A stretch of DNA of 42,798 bases from Oscillospiraceae bacterium (GCA_017935145.1 JAGBIE010000008.1:1-42798), one strand, 5' to 3'; positions 7,981 to 15,927 are shown, counted from the stretch's first letter. Notes: generated by a model from the letters alone, not told the origin. Numbers and translations are program-made.

Positions 7981-8325
7981 TTGCCACTTGCTAATTGGTT
8001 ACCGATTCTATTTTTGTTCCTTGTTATCTATTTCACCCTCCGCGGACAGCGGTCGGCGGCGGTAAAAAAAGTCATGAAAAAACGCAAATTGGAGGGAAAT
8101 ACAGAAATGGTCGAACTGGCTAAGAAATTTATCGATAAAGAGTGCCTCATCTACGCCTTTGACAGCAATCATCAGTTTGATGGCGTCATCAAAGAGGTGA
8201 CAAACGGCGCGATTTTGCTGGAGAAAGCGGGCAAAATTGAGGCAATCAATCTGGATTTTGTCATCCGCATCCGCGAATACCCCACGGACAAAAAGGGCAA
8301 GAAAAAATCCGTCATTTTGGACTAA
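7981..8325 (+). CDS. Small membrane-anchored protein, unknown function
   Basis: The 114-residue product has a short N-terminal hydrophobic segment (about 5-20, PILFLFLVIYFTL), a basic stretch (SAAVKKVMKKRK) and a soluble domain of about 70 residues containing KECLIYAFDSN, DGVIKEVTNGAILLE and IRIREYPTDKKGKKK. The beta-rich pattern could be a small barrel, but I cannot name the family. The start is TTG at 7981, supported by GGAGG seven bases upstream. It follows the methyltransferase gene by 15 bases and is probably co-transcribed with it. Confidence 0.8.
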   Translation: MPLANWLPILFLFLVIYFTLRGQRSAAVKKVMKKRKLEGNTEMVELAKKFIDKECLIYAFDSNHQFDGVIKEVTNGAILLEKAGKIEAINLDFVIRIREYPTDKKGKKKSVILD

Positions 8326-8360
8326 GATTTTGCAATTTTACTGGAAAGAGGAACAAAAAG

Positions 8361-9011
8361 ATGGATGCATATCAGTCCTTCATGGAAGCGTTTGACATTC
8401 ATAAGGAGCAACTGTTTGATTGGGGAATTAAAAACACTGTTTTTCCGAGCACAGACAAAGTAGAAGATGCTTGGAATAATTTGTTGTATCGTATTTACAA
8501 CAACCAAGAGGTATATATAAGAGGGTATGGAAGAAACGGCCATGCAACATCCCTCTATAAAGATTTTTATAGCTTTCTCTTGGGAAATGAACATGTCAAA
8601 GAAGACCCAACGAACAATTCAAGACCAAAAAGGAATATAGAAAAAATAACGGGGCTAAAGAGAAATCAGAATATTTTTAACTATCAAGTGTCACACATAT
8701 TTGGTTGCACCAAGAATGTTTTTTTATTTGAAGCCCCTTGGAATGTGTGCTATGTTCCTAAAATTTTAGATCCTTTTACTGGACACGAAGCAAAAGGAAC
8801 ATATATATCAGAATATCAAGAAATATTTAAAAAAGAAGCTCTTTCAAGATATAAGAAATATATTGATGAGTACAATCTTATTGTAGAAAAACTGCAGATT
8901 AGAGGAAAAGTGGAAGAATATATACAAAAATTACCAAAAGAGGTTGAAGATAAGCAAATCCAGCAGTTTAAAGAAGATTGCTTAGGGGAATTCAGCTTCA
9001 TCACGGCGTAA
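8361..9011 (+). CDS. Hypothetical protein, possible HNH-like endonuclease
   Basis: This 216-residue protein is not recognised with certainty. The central part reads SHIFGCTKN, then WNVCYVPKILDP, then FTGHEAKG, an H...N...H order resembling a beta-beta-alpha metal (HNH) nuclease fold. That is inference only. The C-terminal 70 residues are strongly charged and helical. The gene is visibly richer in A and T than its neighbours and uses ATA and AGA codons that they avoid, which suggests acquisition by transfer. It is followed closely by another gene of unknown function, and no restriction methylase is nearby. Confidence 0.75.
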   Translation: MDAYQSFMEAFDIHKEQLFDWGIKNTVFPSTDKVEDAWNNLLYRIYNNQEVYIRGYGRNGHATSLYKDFYSFLLGNEHVKEDPTNNSRPKRNIEKITGLKRNQNIFNYQVSHIFGCTKNVFLFEAPWNVCYVPKILDPFTGHEAKGTYISEYQEIFKKEALSRYKKYIDEYNLIVEKLQIRGKVEEYIQKLPKEVEDKQIQQFKEDCLGEFSFITA

Positions 9012-9026
9012 AAGGAGTGCATGTCC

Positions 9027-9386
9027 ATGCCGAGCAAGGTACATATTCATGCTTTTGCCTTGAAATGGGGCGAAAAGTTTCGCGACCAAAATGCTAACTA
9101 CCTAGAATTTGTTGAACATTGGTTGGCAGACGATTGTGCGGCATTAGGGTTTGAAATGGATTGTGGACATGCTTTTTCGGAAAAGTATGGAGAAGCGGCA
9201 CACAAATACGGGGCTTTAAAAAACATAATAGGAGATGTTACCGATATCCCCTTACTTGGCTCGGCCATCTACTCCCAGTGGAGATATTTTAACCATTGGG
9301 CGTATTCAGGTGAGGAAATATTGGAGATAGACAATAGAAAGTGGTTCATTCTTGCCTTTGACAGAATGGCGGAACTGACAGTGTGA
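9027..9386 (+). CDS. Hypothetical protein
   Basis: The 119-residue protein is rich in aromatic residues and tryptophan (HWLADDCAALGFEMDCG, YSQWRYFNHWAY) with no signal peptide or membrane segment. I do not recognise its function; the wording resembles conserved hypothetical proteins of Bacillota. Two ATGs are available; AAAAGGAG is nine bases from the ATG at 9027 and only three from that at 9021, so 9027 is preferred. It lies 15 bases after the putative HNH-like gene and shares its lower GC content, so the two may have arrived together. Confidence 0.75.
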   Translation: MPSKVHIHAFALKWGEKFRDQNANYLEFVEHWLADDCAALGFEMDCGHAFSEKYGEAAHKYGALKNIIGDVTDIPLLGSAIYSQWRYFNHWAYSGEEILEIDNRKWFILAFDRMAELTV

Positions 9387-9417
9387 CTCCCCGTAAGCGT
9401 AGAGAAAGAGAGAATGT

Positions 9418-9993
9418 ATGGAAAAACCGAAGAAAAGTGGCTCGGCACTGTTCATGTATGCCGTTATCGCCTTGACCATCGCTGTCTCGGGCGTGTGTTT
9501 TATCCTCTATTACGGCAACATCGCGCCCCGTGGTGGGGTGCTGTGGGCGGGCATTGTCGCCTTTATGATTCTCTACCATTTTTGGCTGAGAATCATCATG
9601 GGAAATGTCAATAAATTCTTCCCCATCCGCAAGGAACACGGCTGGTTTCAGCCCCGCGCTTTTGAAAAGCCCCTCTACCGCTTTCTGCGGGTGAAACGAT
9701 GGAAAGACAAGGCGCTGACCTACAATCCCGAAGCTTTCGACCTGCAAAAACATTCCTTGGAAGAAGTGGCGGACACCATGGCAAAGAGTGAATTTGACCA
9801 CTGGGTGAACGAAATCATTTCCCTTGTGAGCATCCTCTTTTCCCTCCTGTGGGGCGAATTTTGGATTTTCCTCTTAACCGCCATTTTCGCCATGCTGTTT
9901 GATGCGCAATTCATTGTCATTCAGCGCTACAATCGACCCAATGTCCTGCGAATTTTGGAAAAACAGCGTCAACGAGCCCTCGCCCGCGCATAG
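9418..9993 (+). CDS. CrtO-like membrane acyltransferase family protein
   Basis: The 191-residue protein has about four hydrophobic segments (about 12-31, 40-60, 130-145 and 147-165). It ends with a block containing DHWVNEIISLVS and FDAQFIVIQRYNRP. That pattern resembles the glycosyl-4,4'-diaponeurosporenoate acyltransferase (CrtO) family known from staphyloxanthin synthesis. No other carotenoid genes are nearby, so the true acceptor here is probably different. It is followed nine bases later by a GNAT-domain membrane protein and then a GDPD, hinting at envelope lipid work. Confidence 0.7.
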   Translation: MEKPKKSGSALFMYAVIALTIAVSGVCFILYYGNIAPRGGVLWAGIVAFMILYHFWLRIIMGNVNKFFPIRKEHGWFQPRAFEKPLYRFLRVKRWKDKALTYNPEAFDLQKHSLEEVADTMAKSEFDHWVNEIISLVSILFSLLWGEFWIFLLTAIFAMLFDAQFIVIQRYNRPNVLRILEKQRQRALARA

Positions 9994-10008
9994 TAAGGAG
10001 AGATGGAT

Positions 10009-11391
10009 ATGAAAATCATCTATCGGGAAAAACTAAAAAATAAGCGCCAGTTGGAGGAAGTGTATGCCCTGCTCGCGGAGTCTGACCAAGATTTTGTGCC
10101 ACCTCTTTCTTCCCGTACCTCCACCACCCAAAGTTACTTTGAGGAGGATGCTGTGAAAGGCAGTAGTGTGCGAGAATATTTCGAAAAACTGAAAAAACAG
10201 CCCATTTTCTTGGCTTTACAGGATGGAAAAGTGGTGGGATTTATCTCCCTCATCAAGCGCTACACCTATCCAGGCATCGCTTTTGAGAAAAAATATGCAG
10301 ACAATGTCTATGTTTCCACCATTGTGGTGGCCAAAGCCTGTCGCGGTTGCGGTTATGCGGTTCTGCTCTATCGGGCACTGCTGCAAAAGTTCAGCACCAA
10401 ATACATCCTCACCCGCACTTGGTCTACCAACGAGCATCACATTAAAATCCTTCGCTCCTACCGCTTCGATAAATTCGAAGTGCGCCCCAACGACCGCGGT
10501 CACGGCATCGATACAGTGTATTTCTGCCGTGCGCCCATCAAAAAGAGTTTTTGGAACATTATTAATCAGTATCACTTGGTGGGCAATCTGATTTTTATGT
10601 TTTTCCTTTTTGTGTTCACGGTGATTGCCGTGCTCACTTGGCTCACCTCGCCCAACGCCATTCTCAACGAATTGGGCATCGCCTTTGCCACCTCCCTCAT
10701 GGCATCGTTTTTCTGTCTGATTTCCGACACCATTGTGAAATATCGTGACTCCAAAAATGATGAATATGTTTCCAGTTTGAAGGGTTTTGGCATTGAAAGC
10801 CTGCATTTTCACAAGGATGTGTTGCTGGAAGGGCTGATTCCCAAAAGCAATCGCGAACTGTGGATTTCCGGCTATCGGCTGATTATGACCTCCCGCGGAG
10901 ACTTCCTCAATGCCATCGAAAGTGCCTGCAAACGCAATCGTGGCTATCAGGTGCGCCTGTTGCTCATTCCCTATTGGACGGAAAGTTTTGAAAAAATCTA
11001 CGGGCAGGAACGGGTCTGCGACAACTATGCGCTGGTTTTTGACCTGCTGAAACGCTGCCGCGCGGAGTACGGCACGGAAGCCGAGGTCCGCTTTGCGGAA
11101 AAGCCCATTTTCAGCGATACTTATAAGGTGGACGACCGTATCATCACGGGTCCCTACCTCCACTGCAAGGACAAAGGGCCCACCAATCGCAAAATCACCG
11201 CCAAAGACTTCTTCTCCTTGGATATTATCGATGAAAGCAAGGAACTTCACCGTCTCATGCTGGAAGATTTTCTCAGCGTGTGGGATAGCGCCAAAACCAA
11301 ATTGGATTGGGATGCTTACACGGGCGTTCCGGAGGAGATTCCCAATGCCCAAGTACCCATTCAAAAGGATAGCGCCCCCAACCCTGCGTAA
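10009..11391 (+). CDS. GNAT-domain membrane protein with unusual C-terminal domain
   Basis: This 460-residue composite has three parts. Residues 1-175 form a GNAT acetyltransferase-like domain, with the acetyl-CoA loop in VVAKACRGCGYAVLLYRAL and a final strand before RAPIKK. Two transmembrane segments follow (about 187-212 and 222-240). The C-terminal 210 residues include ELWISGYRLIMTS, YQVRLLLIPYW and VDDRIITGPYL, an order faintly like phospholipase D-fold proteins but without an HKD catalytic motif. AAGGAG is eight bases from the ATG at 10009 and two from that at 10003. Acceptor and function are unknown. It lies between a CrtO-like gene and a GDPD gene. Confidence 0.75.
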   Translation: MKIIYREKLKNKRQLEEVYALLAESDQDFVPPLSSRTSTTQSYFEEDAVKGSSVREYFEKLKKQPIFLALQDGKVVGFISLIKRYTYPGIAFEKKYADNVYVSTIVVAKACRGCGYAVLLYRALLQKFSTKYILTRTWSTNEHHIKILRSYRFDKFEVRPNDRGHGIDTVYFCRAPIKKSFWNIINQYHLVGNLIFMFFLFVFTVIAVLTWLTSPNAILNELGIAFATSLMASFFCLISDTIVKYRDSKNDEYVSSLKGFGIESLHFHKDVLLEGLIPKSNRELWISGYRLIMTSRGDFLNAIESACKRNRGYQVRLLLIPYWTESFEKIYGQERVCDNYALVFDLLKRCRAEYGTEAEVRFAEKPIFSDTYKVDDRIITGPYLHCKDKGPTNRKITAKDFFSLDIIDESKELHRLMLEDFLSVWDSAKTKLDWDAYTGVPEEIPNAQVPIQKDSAPNPA

Positions 11392-11413
11392 TTGACATTA
11401 GGAGTGGATTTGT

Positions 11414-12424
11414 TTGAAATTATTTAAGAAATTGCGTGTTTTCTTGACCATTGTGGTGGTAATTGTTCTGTTTTTGGCGGTGGTGAATATCATCCCACCC
11501 AAGAAAAATGTGGCGGGAGAAAACCCCTTCATCGTGGAAAAAGGCGCACTTCCCATGATTGCCGCCCATCGTGGCGGCGGCGAAAATTACCCCGAAAATA
11601 CCATCCTCGCCTTCCGTGGCGCGGTGGAAGATTTGGGCGTGGATATCTTGGAAAGCGACCTTTGGCTCACCAAAGACGGTCATTTGGTCTTCAATCACGA
11701 TGGCTACATTGACCGCACCAGCAATGTCAACGGCAACATTCCCTTTGCCGATGCCAAAGCCCGCTACGCCAAGGAAGAAAACCGCCACTACATCTGTGAT
11801 ATGACCCTGGAAGAACTGGAACAGTACAACTTTGGCTACTATTTTACGGACTCTACGAATACGAGAGTCTACGAAAACGAAACTCCCACCAAGGAAAATG
11901 GACTGAAAATTGCTGTTTTTGAGGATGTTTTGGAACTTTTCAAAGACAATGATAAACTCCTCTTCATTGTGGAAATCAAAGACGGAGGTCAGCGGGGCTA
12001 TGATGCCGCCAAGGCGCTGTCCGCCACCTTGGAGGGCTATCCCCAGTACCAAAATCGGGTAGTCATCGGCACATTCCACGGAGAAGTGGAAGAGGAACTG
12101 CGGGAAAATTACCCCCATCTCCTCCGTGGTGCATCGGTGGCCTCTGCCGCCCCCTTCGTCATCACCCAGTATTTGGGCGTAAATATTTTTAATGAGAGTG
12201 ATTTTGCCTGCCTGCAAATCCCCACGGAGTATGAAATCAAGGGCATTACCATCCCCTTAGATGCCAAAACCCTTGTCTCCCGCGCCCACAGACGGAATAT
12301 CGCTGTCCAGTACTGGACCATCAACGATGAAGAAACCATGCACGAACTCATCGCCCTTGGCTGTGATGCCATCATGACCGATAATCCCAAACTCCTCAAA
12401 GAAGTGCTGGATGAATATCGTTAA
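11414..12424 (+). CDS. Membrane-anchored glycerophosphodiester phosphodiesterase
   Basis: This 336-residue GDPD hydrolyses glycerophosphodiesters to glycerol 3-phosphate and an alcohol. One N-terminal transmembrane helix (about 9-27) anchors it, with the catalytic domain probably outside. Motifs visible are AAHRGGGENYPENT (about 50-63), LESDLWLTKDGHLVFNHD with the E-x-D metal ligands and catalytic histidine, and late VEIKDGG and WTINDEE blocks. Initiation is at a TTG codon with AGGAG about nine bases upstream. It is the last gene of the rightward group starting at 6601 and is followed by a terminator. Confidence 0.92.
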   Translation: MKLFKKLRVFLTIVVVIVLFLAVVNIIPPKKNVAGENPFIVEKGALPMIAAHRGGGENYPENTILAFRGAVEDLGVDILESDLWLTKDGHLVFNHDGYIDRTSNVNGNIPFADAKARYAKEENRHYICDMTLEELEQYNFGYYFTDSTNTRVYENETPTKENGLKIAVFEDVLELFKDNDKLLFIVEIKDGGQRGYDAAKALSATLEGYPQYQNRVVIGTFHGEVEEELRENYPHLLRGASVASAAPFVITQYLGVNIFNESDFACLQIPTEYEIKGITIPLDAKTLVSRAHRRNIAVQYWTINDEETMHELIALGCDAIMTDNPKLLKEVLDEYR

Positions 12425-12426
12425 GA

Positions 12427-12455
12427 AAAACGCACCACATAGCGTGGTGCGTTTT
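12427..12455 (+). terminator. Terminator after the GDPD gene
   Basis: AACGCACCAC and GTGGTGCGTT pair around a five-base loop, and a TTTTCTTTG run follows. It is a variant of the GGTGGTG hairpin family seen elsewhere in the window. Confidence 0.8.
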
Positions 12456-12531
12456 CTTTGTGTTTTCTACTAAAAAAGCGGTGCTGTTTTTGTTCAAATC
12501 TTCAAAAATCGCCACAGGCGGGTCAAGATGG

Positions 12532-12560
12532 TGGAAACCATGGGGAAGTTGTGCTACAAT
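12532..12560 (+). promoter_or_regulatory. Candidate promoter of the surface beta-helix-like gene
   Basis: TACAAT (12555-12560) is preceded by TGC, giving an extended -10. TGGAAA lies 17 bases upstream as a weak -35. Confidence 0.4.
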
Positions 12561-12613
12561 GACCTTATCATCAAAAAACCCCACGCATGATGAAGAAAGG
12601 GTGTAAAAACAAT

Positions 12614-14080
12614 ATGAAAAAGATTCTTTCTCTGCTTTTTGTGCTGGTCCTGACTGTGGCCTGCATCTCTCTGACCGCCATGGCGGCAGAAAAGCCCGCC
12701 ACCTGCGATTTGGAAGATGCCATTTATAAGGTAGAAACCGCCGCAGGCGATGCCTTCTATATTGAAGGTCTGGACTCCACCGTGTCCGCATGGGCCGTGG
12801 AACAGCCCGGTGGCGTGACCATCACCGCCCTCAAGGATCACTATTTTGCTCCTCTGGGTCTGGTGTTCCCCAAGACTTGGGACCCTGCAAACCCCGTCAC
12901 CATCGACTTTAACGGTTACAAAATCCAAACCGCCAGTGCGGAATATGCCATGATCGTGGTCAATGGCAACGGCAACCTGACCCTGAAGAACGGCATCATC
13001 ACTCACTCCCAGCCCAAGAACTTCATTAACTTGGGTCTCTCCACCCCTGCCAACAACACCGATGGTGTCTATCACAACCCCACCCTCACCTTTGAGAATA
13101 TCTGCCTCGTTCAGACCGATACGGGCAACCGCCCTGTTCTGGAATCCAAGAACGTGAAGCAGACCATCAATATTAAGAACTCCACTCTGTGGACTGCCAA
13201 CCCCGATTTCTTTGCCGTTCTCAACTTCGATAACTGCAACGAAGAAATCGTAGTCAACATGGAAGGCTCTATCCTCTATTCCCCCAACAACCGTTGCATC
13301 CGTATCGGTCAGGGCTCTACTGGCAAACTGACCATCAATGCCTACAACTCCTCTTTCGGCAACAGCAACGGCAACGTTCAGTCCGGCATTAACAACTGCG
13401 TCATCAACGGCTTGGATACCAAGTCTGGCTTGGGTGGCGAAGCTGTAGGCGGTCAGCTGGTGGCTGGCTGGAACGTGACCACCGCAACTGGCGCAACCCT
13501 CACTGGTGTGGGTACCGTCTTTGGCGAAGCTCCCTCCATGACTACCGTGCCCGCTCCTCGTCAGCTGGCTGTCATTGAGCCTCCCAAGCCCGTGGCTAAC
13601 CCCGATGCCGCCATCGCTCCCGCTCAGACGGAAATCACTTTGGATGAAGGCGCTACCGGCACCATCTCCGCCACTGTGACTCCCAAGTTTGAAGATAGCG
13701 ACAAGACCATCACCTACACTGCAGATAACGACTGCGTCACCGTGAATGCAGACGGCACTTTCACTGCCAACAAGGCAGGCACCGCCGTTGTGACCCTCAC
13801 CACTGCCGAAGGTCTCTCCGCCACTGTGACCATCACCGTCAATGAAGTGGTCGCTCCTGTGGATCCCGCCCCCGTGGATCCTGTGGACCCCGCCCCTGTG
13901 GATCCCGCTCCCGCAGACCCCGTTGACCCCGCCCCCTCTGATGACCCCGTCACTCCCGCTCCCGCTGAAAAGAAGGATTCTTCCGTGGGCATGATTGTCA
14001 TCATCGCTGTGGCAGCCGTGGTTGTGATTGCTCTGGTGGTTGTCCTGGTTCTCAAGAAGAAAAAGGTAAAAGCCGAATAA
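12614..14080 (+). CDS. Secreted surface protein: beta-helix-like domain, Big2-like domain, C-terminal membrane anchor
   Basis: The 488-residue protein begins with a signal peptide (about 1-24, ending LTAMAA). About 270 residues follow with repeated short strands such as VTIDFNGYKI, NLTLKNGIIT and LTINAYNSSF, typical of a right-handed beta-helix. An Ig-like Big2-type domain (about 335-415) contains ITLDEGATGTISATVTP. A Pro-Val-Asp spacer of PVDPA units precedes a C-terminal transmembrane helix and a KKKK tail. There is no LPxTG motif, so anchoring is by the membrane helix. The ATG at 12614 is chosen because the signal peptide starts there. The ligand is unknown. Confidence 0.85.
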   Translation: MKKILSLLFVLVLTVACISLTAMAAEKPATCDLEDAIYKVETAAGDAFYIEGLDSTVSAWAVEQPGGVTITALKDHYFAPLGLVFPKTWDPANPVTIDFNGYKIQTASAEYAMIVVNGNGNLTLKNGIITHSQPKNFINLGLSTPANNTDGVYHNPTLTFENICLVQTDTGNRPVLESKNVKQTINIKNSTLWTANPDFFAVLNFDNCNEEIVVNMEGSILYSPNNRCIRIGQGSTGKLTINAYNSSFGNSNGNVQSGINNCVINGLDTKSGLGGEAVGGQLVAGWNVTTATGATLTGVGTVFGEAPSMTTVPAPRQLAVIEPPKPVANPDAAIAPAQTEITLDEGATGTISATVTPKFEDSDKTITYTADNDCVTVNADGTFTANKAGTAVVTLTTAEGLSATVTITVNEVVAPVDPAPVDPVDPAPVDPAPADPVDPAPSDDPVTPAPAEKKDSSVGMIVIIAVAAVVVIALVVVLVLKKKKVKAE

Positions 14081-14094
14081 TCCAAATCCATCAT

Positions 14095-14126
14095 AAAAGC
14101 ACCGCTCATATGAGCGGTGCTTTTTT
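14095..14126. terminator. Bidirectional terminator
   Basis: AAAAGCACCGCTCA and TGAGCGGTGCTTTT pair perfectly with T-runs on both strands. It serves the surface protein gene from the left and overlaps the stop codon of the leftward 51-residue gene. Confidence 0.85.
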
Positions 14127-14280
14127 ATGTTTCCGTTTCCTGCAAATAGCGCTCTTCTGCTTCCTGCATGGCGGAAATCAGGCGCTGTTTTGCCTCATCC
14201 GTTTTTCCTTGGTCCAAAAGTTCTACCGCATCCGCCATGGTGGCAAAGAGTTTGTAGTATAATGCTTCAAAATTCGGCAT
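14125..14280 (-). CDS. 51-residue small protein, copy 1
   Basis: This short gene starts MPNFEALYYKLFATMADAVE and ends EERYLQETET. It is a clear paralogue of the 51-residue gene at 18096-18251: both have 51 codons and share ATMADAVELL, EAKQRLISAMQEAEERYLQE and the same run into a terminator. It should be a small, mostly helical acidic protein; its function is unknown. GAGG lies eight bases before the ATG at 14280 and only two before an alternative ATG at 14286. It is divergent from an XRE-type regulator gene, with two GGAC-type palindromes between them, so regulation by that protein is likely. Confidence 0.85.
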   Translation of the reverse strand: MPNFEALYYKLFATMADAVELLDQGKTDEAKQRLISAMQEAEERYLQETET

Positions 14281-14298
14281 CTTCATCACCTCAAGAAT

Positions 14299-14327
14299 AT
14301 TTTAGGACATATTGTCCAATAAATCAA
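14299..14327 (-). promoter_or_regulatory. Promoter of the 51-residue gene, copy 1
   Basis: On the minus strand TTGATT (14322-14327) and TAAAAT (14299-14304) have a 17-base spacer, and the spacer holds the first GGACA-TAT-TGTCC palindrome. Confidence 0.5.
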
Positions 14328-14342
14328 TAGGACGATTTGTCC
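14305..14342. promoter_or_regulatory. Paired GGAC palindromes, candidate XRE operator
   Basis: GGACATATTGTCC (14305-14317) and GGACGATTTGTCC (14330-14342) are two 13-bp palindromic sites with centres 25 bp apart, between the divergent genes. The first lies exactly between the -35 and -10 of the 51-residue gene, suggesting repression. Confidence 0.55.
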
Positions 14343-14369
14343 TGCGTTATGCTGATTGCGGTGATGAAT

Positions 14370-14591
14370 ATGAATTTGCGCATTCGTGATTTGCGGGAAG
14401 ACCGCGATTTAAAACAACGGCAAATTGCAGAATATCTTTTGTGCGACCAATCACTCTACTCCAAATATGAACGGGGCGAGCGCCCTCTGCCCTTGGATTT
14501 GGCAGAAAAACTGGCGGATTTTTACTCCGTCAGTGTGGACTACCTCCTAGGTCGCACCGATGTGAAAACCCCGTATCCTAAGAAGAAATAA
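14370..14591 (+). CDS. XRE-family DNA-binding regulator
   Basis: The 73-residue protein starts MNLRIRDLREDRDLKQ and is almost entirely one Cro/C1 helix-turn-helix domain. QRQIAEYLLCDQSLYSKYE spans the recognition helices, and FYSVSVDYLLGRTD is the usual end. Longer in-frame starts (TTG at 14337, ATG at 14349 and 14364) are rejected because they run into the operator palindrome; a GGTG sequence precedes 14370. It probably binds the paired GGAC palindromes and controls itself and the divergent 51-residue gene. A terminator follows immediately. Confidence 0.85.
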   Translation: MNLRIRDLREDRDLKQRQIAEYLLCDQSLYSKYERGERPLPLDLAEKLADFYSVSVDYLLGRTDVKTPYPKKK

Positions 14592-14623
14592 AAAAGCACC
14601 ACCCGCTTGGGTGGTGCTTTTTT
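14590..14623 (+). terminator. GGTGGTG-family terminator
   Basis: AAAAAAGCACCACCC, loop GCTT, then GGGTGGTGCTTTTTT. The hairpin starts within the XRE stop codon. It is the exact reverse complement of the terminator at 18250-18283. Confidence 0.9.
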
Positions 14624-14745
14624 GCGGGACGCCGAGGCTGTCGTCCCCTACGGAGGGTTTGCAGGCGTGGGTGTAGGGGCGGATTTCCATATCCGCCCGT
14701 TCCATTTCTTGGCAAGCAAGAAAAGTACAAATCGTCCCCAACGCA
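14624..14745. repeat. Dispersed intergenic repeat cluster
   Basis: It contains GGGACGCCGAGG (inverted at 17761-17774), the palindromic GTAGGGGCGGAT..ATCCGCCCG element also at 17696-17721, and one arm of the CAAGAAAAGTAC hairpin found at 104 and 3975. It looks like a non-coding repeat landing site between two terminators. Confidence 0.7.
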
Positions 14746-14746
14746 G

Positions 14747-14781
14747 AAAAAATGACCTGCTCGTGTGAGCAAGTCATTTTC
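14747..14781 (-). terminator. fba terminator
   Basis: On the minus strand AAAATGACTTGCTC and GAGCAGGTCATTTTTT pair around a short loop, directly after the aldolase stop at 14795. Confidence 0.85.
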
Positions 14782-14794
14782 TTATGGACAAATC

Positions 14795-15763
14795 TTAGGC
14801 CTTGCCAGCGCAGCCCAGAACGTTCACCAGCTTGTGGCGAACCAGTTCCTTGATGTTTGCACGAGCGGGTTTCAGGTACTCGCGGGGGTCAAACTTGGAG
14901 GGCTGTTCGTTGAAGAACTGACGGATGGTGCCGGTCATAGCAAGACGCAGGTCGGAGTCGATGTTGATCTTGCAGACGGACAGAGCAGCGGCCTTGCGGA
15001 GCTGTTCTTCGGGAACACCGATGGCGTTGGGCATCTTGCCGCCGTTTTCGTTGACCATCTTCACGTATTCCTGGGGCACGGAAGAAGAGCCGTGGAGAAC
15101 GATGGGGAAGCCAGGCAGACGCTTGGTGACTTCTTCCAGCACATCAAAGCGCAGTGCAGGAGGAACCAGAATGCCCTGTTCGTTCAGGGTGCACTGTTCG
15201 GGAGTGAACTTGTAAGCGCCGTGGGAAGTGCCGATGGCAATGGCCAGGGAGTCGCAACCGGTCTTGGTGACGAACTCTTCCACTTCTTCGGGACGGGTGT
15301 AGGAAGCAGCTTCAGAAGAAACGTTCACTTCGTCCTCGATGCCGGCAAGAGAGCCCAGTTCGGCTTCCACAACCACACCGTGGTCATGGGCGTATTCCAC
15401 AACTTTCTTGGTGATTTCAATGTTTTCTGCAAAGGGCTTGGAGGAAGCGTCAATCATGACGGAGGTGAAACCGCCATCGATGCAGCTTTTGCAAGTTTCA
15501 AAGCTGTCGCCATGGTCCAGATGCAAGGCGATGGGGATTTCGGGGCATTCCAGCACAGCGGCCTCCACCAGTTTCACCAGATAGGTGTGGTTGGCGTAGG
15601 CGCGGGCGCCCTTGGAAACCTGCAGGATAACGGGAGAATTTTCTTCCTTGCAAGCTTCGGTGATGGCCTGGACGATTTCCATGTTGTTCACGTTGAAAGC
15701 GCCGATGGCGTAACCGCCGTCATAAGCCTTCTTGAACATTTCGGTAGTAGTAACAAGAGCCAT
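14795..15763 (-). CDS. fba: Class II fructose-1,6-bisphosphate aldolase
   Basis: This 322-residue zinc aldolase cleaves fructose 1,6-bisphosphate into dihydroxyacetone phosphate and glyceraldehyde 3-phosphate in glycolysis. Visible family marks are YAIGAFNVNNME near the N-terminus, the zinc-site block ALHLDHGDSFE (about 78-88) with the catalytic Asp, VEAELGSLAG, the second zinc histidine in GTSHGAYKF, the third in FPIVLHGSSSVP, and KINIDSDLR for phosphate binding. The ATG follows GAAAGGA. It is divergent from pfp, the enzyme of the preceding glycolytic step, with separate promoters back to back. Confidence 0.97.
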   Translation of the reverse strand: MALVTTTEMFKKAYDGGYAIGAFNVNNMEIVQAITEACKEENSPVILQVSKGARAYANHTYLVKLVEAAVLECPEIPIALHLDHGDSFETCKSCIDGGFTSVMIDASSKPFAENIEITKKVVEYAHDHGVVVEAELGSLAGIEDEVNVSSEAASYTRPEEVEEFVTKTGCDSLAIAIGTSHGAYKFTPEQCTLNEQGILVPPALRFDVLEEVTKRLPGFPIVLHGSSSVPQEYVKMVNENGGKMPNAIGVPEEQLRKAAALSVCKINIDSDLRLAMTGTIRQFFNEQPSKFDPREYLKPARANIKELVRHKLVNVLGCAGKA

Positions 15764-15816
15764 TTGGATTCAATCCTTTCTTATTTCACGGGCAGACCCG
15801 CAGTTTTACGAATCCC

Positions 15817-15844
15817 ATTATACCATAGTTTTTTCCGTTTTCAA
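15817..15844 (-). promoter_or_regulatory. fba promoter
   Basis: On the minus strand TTGAAA (15839-15844) and a perfect TATAAT (15817-15822) are separated by 16 bases, about 54 bases upstream of the start codon. Confidence 0.65.
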
Positions 15845-15927
15845 TACAAAACTTGAAAATCGCCCATGTACACAGTTTCTCGTGGGATTTTAGGCGATTT
15901 TTTGGAGAAAATTATGCCTCTTGCCTA

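Noticed and set aside
14337..14369. Longer XRE protein starting at TTG 14337
   Set aside because: The extra residues fall within and just after the operator palindrome, and no ribosome binding site precedes that codon.
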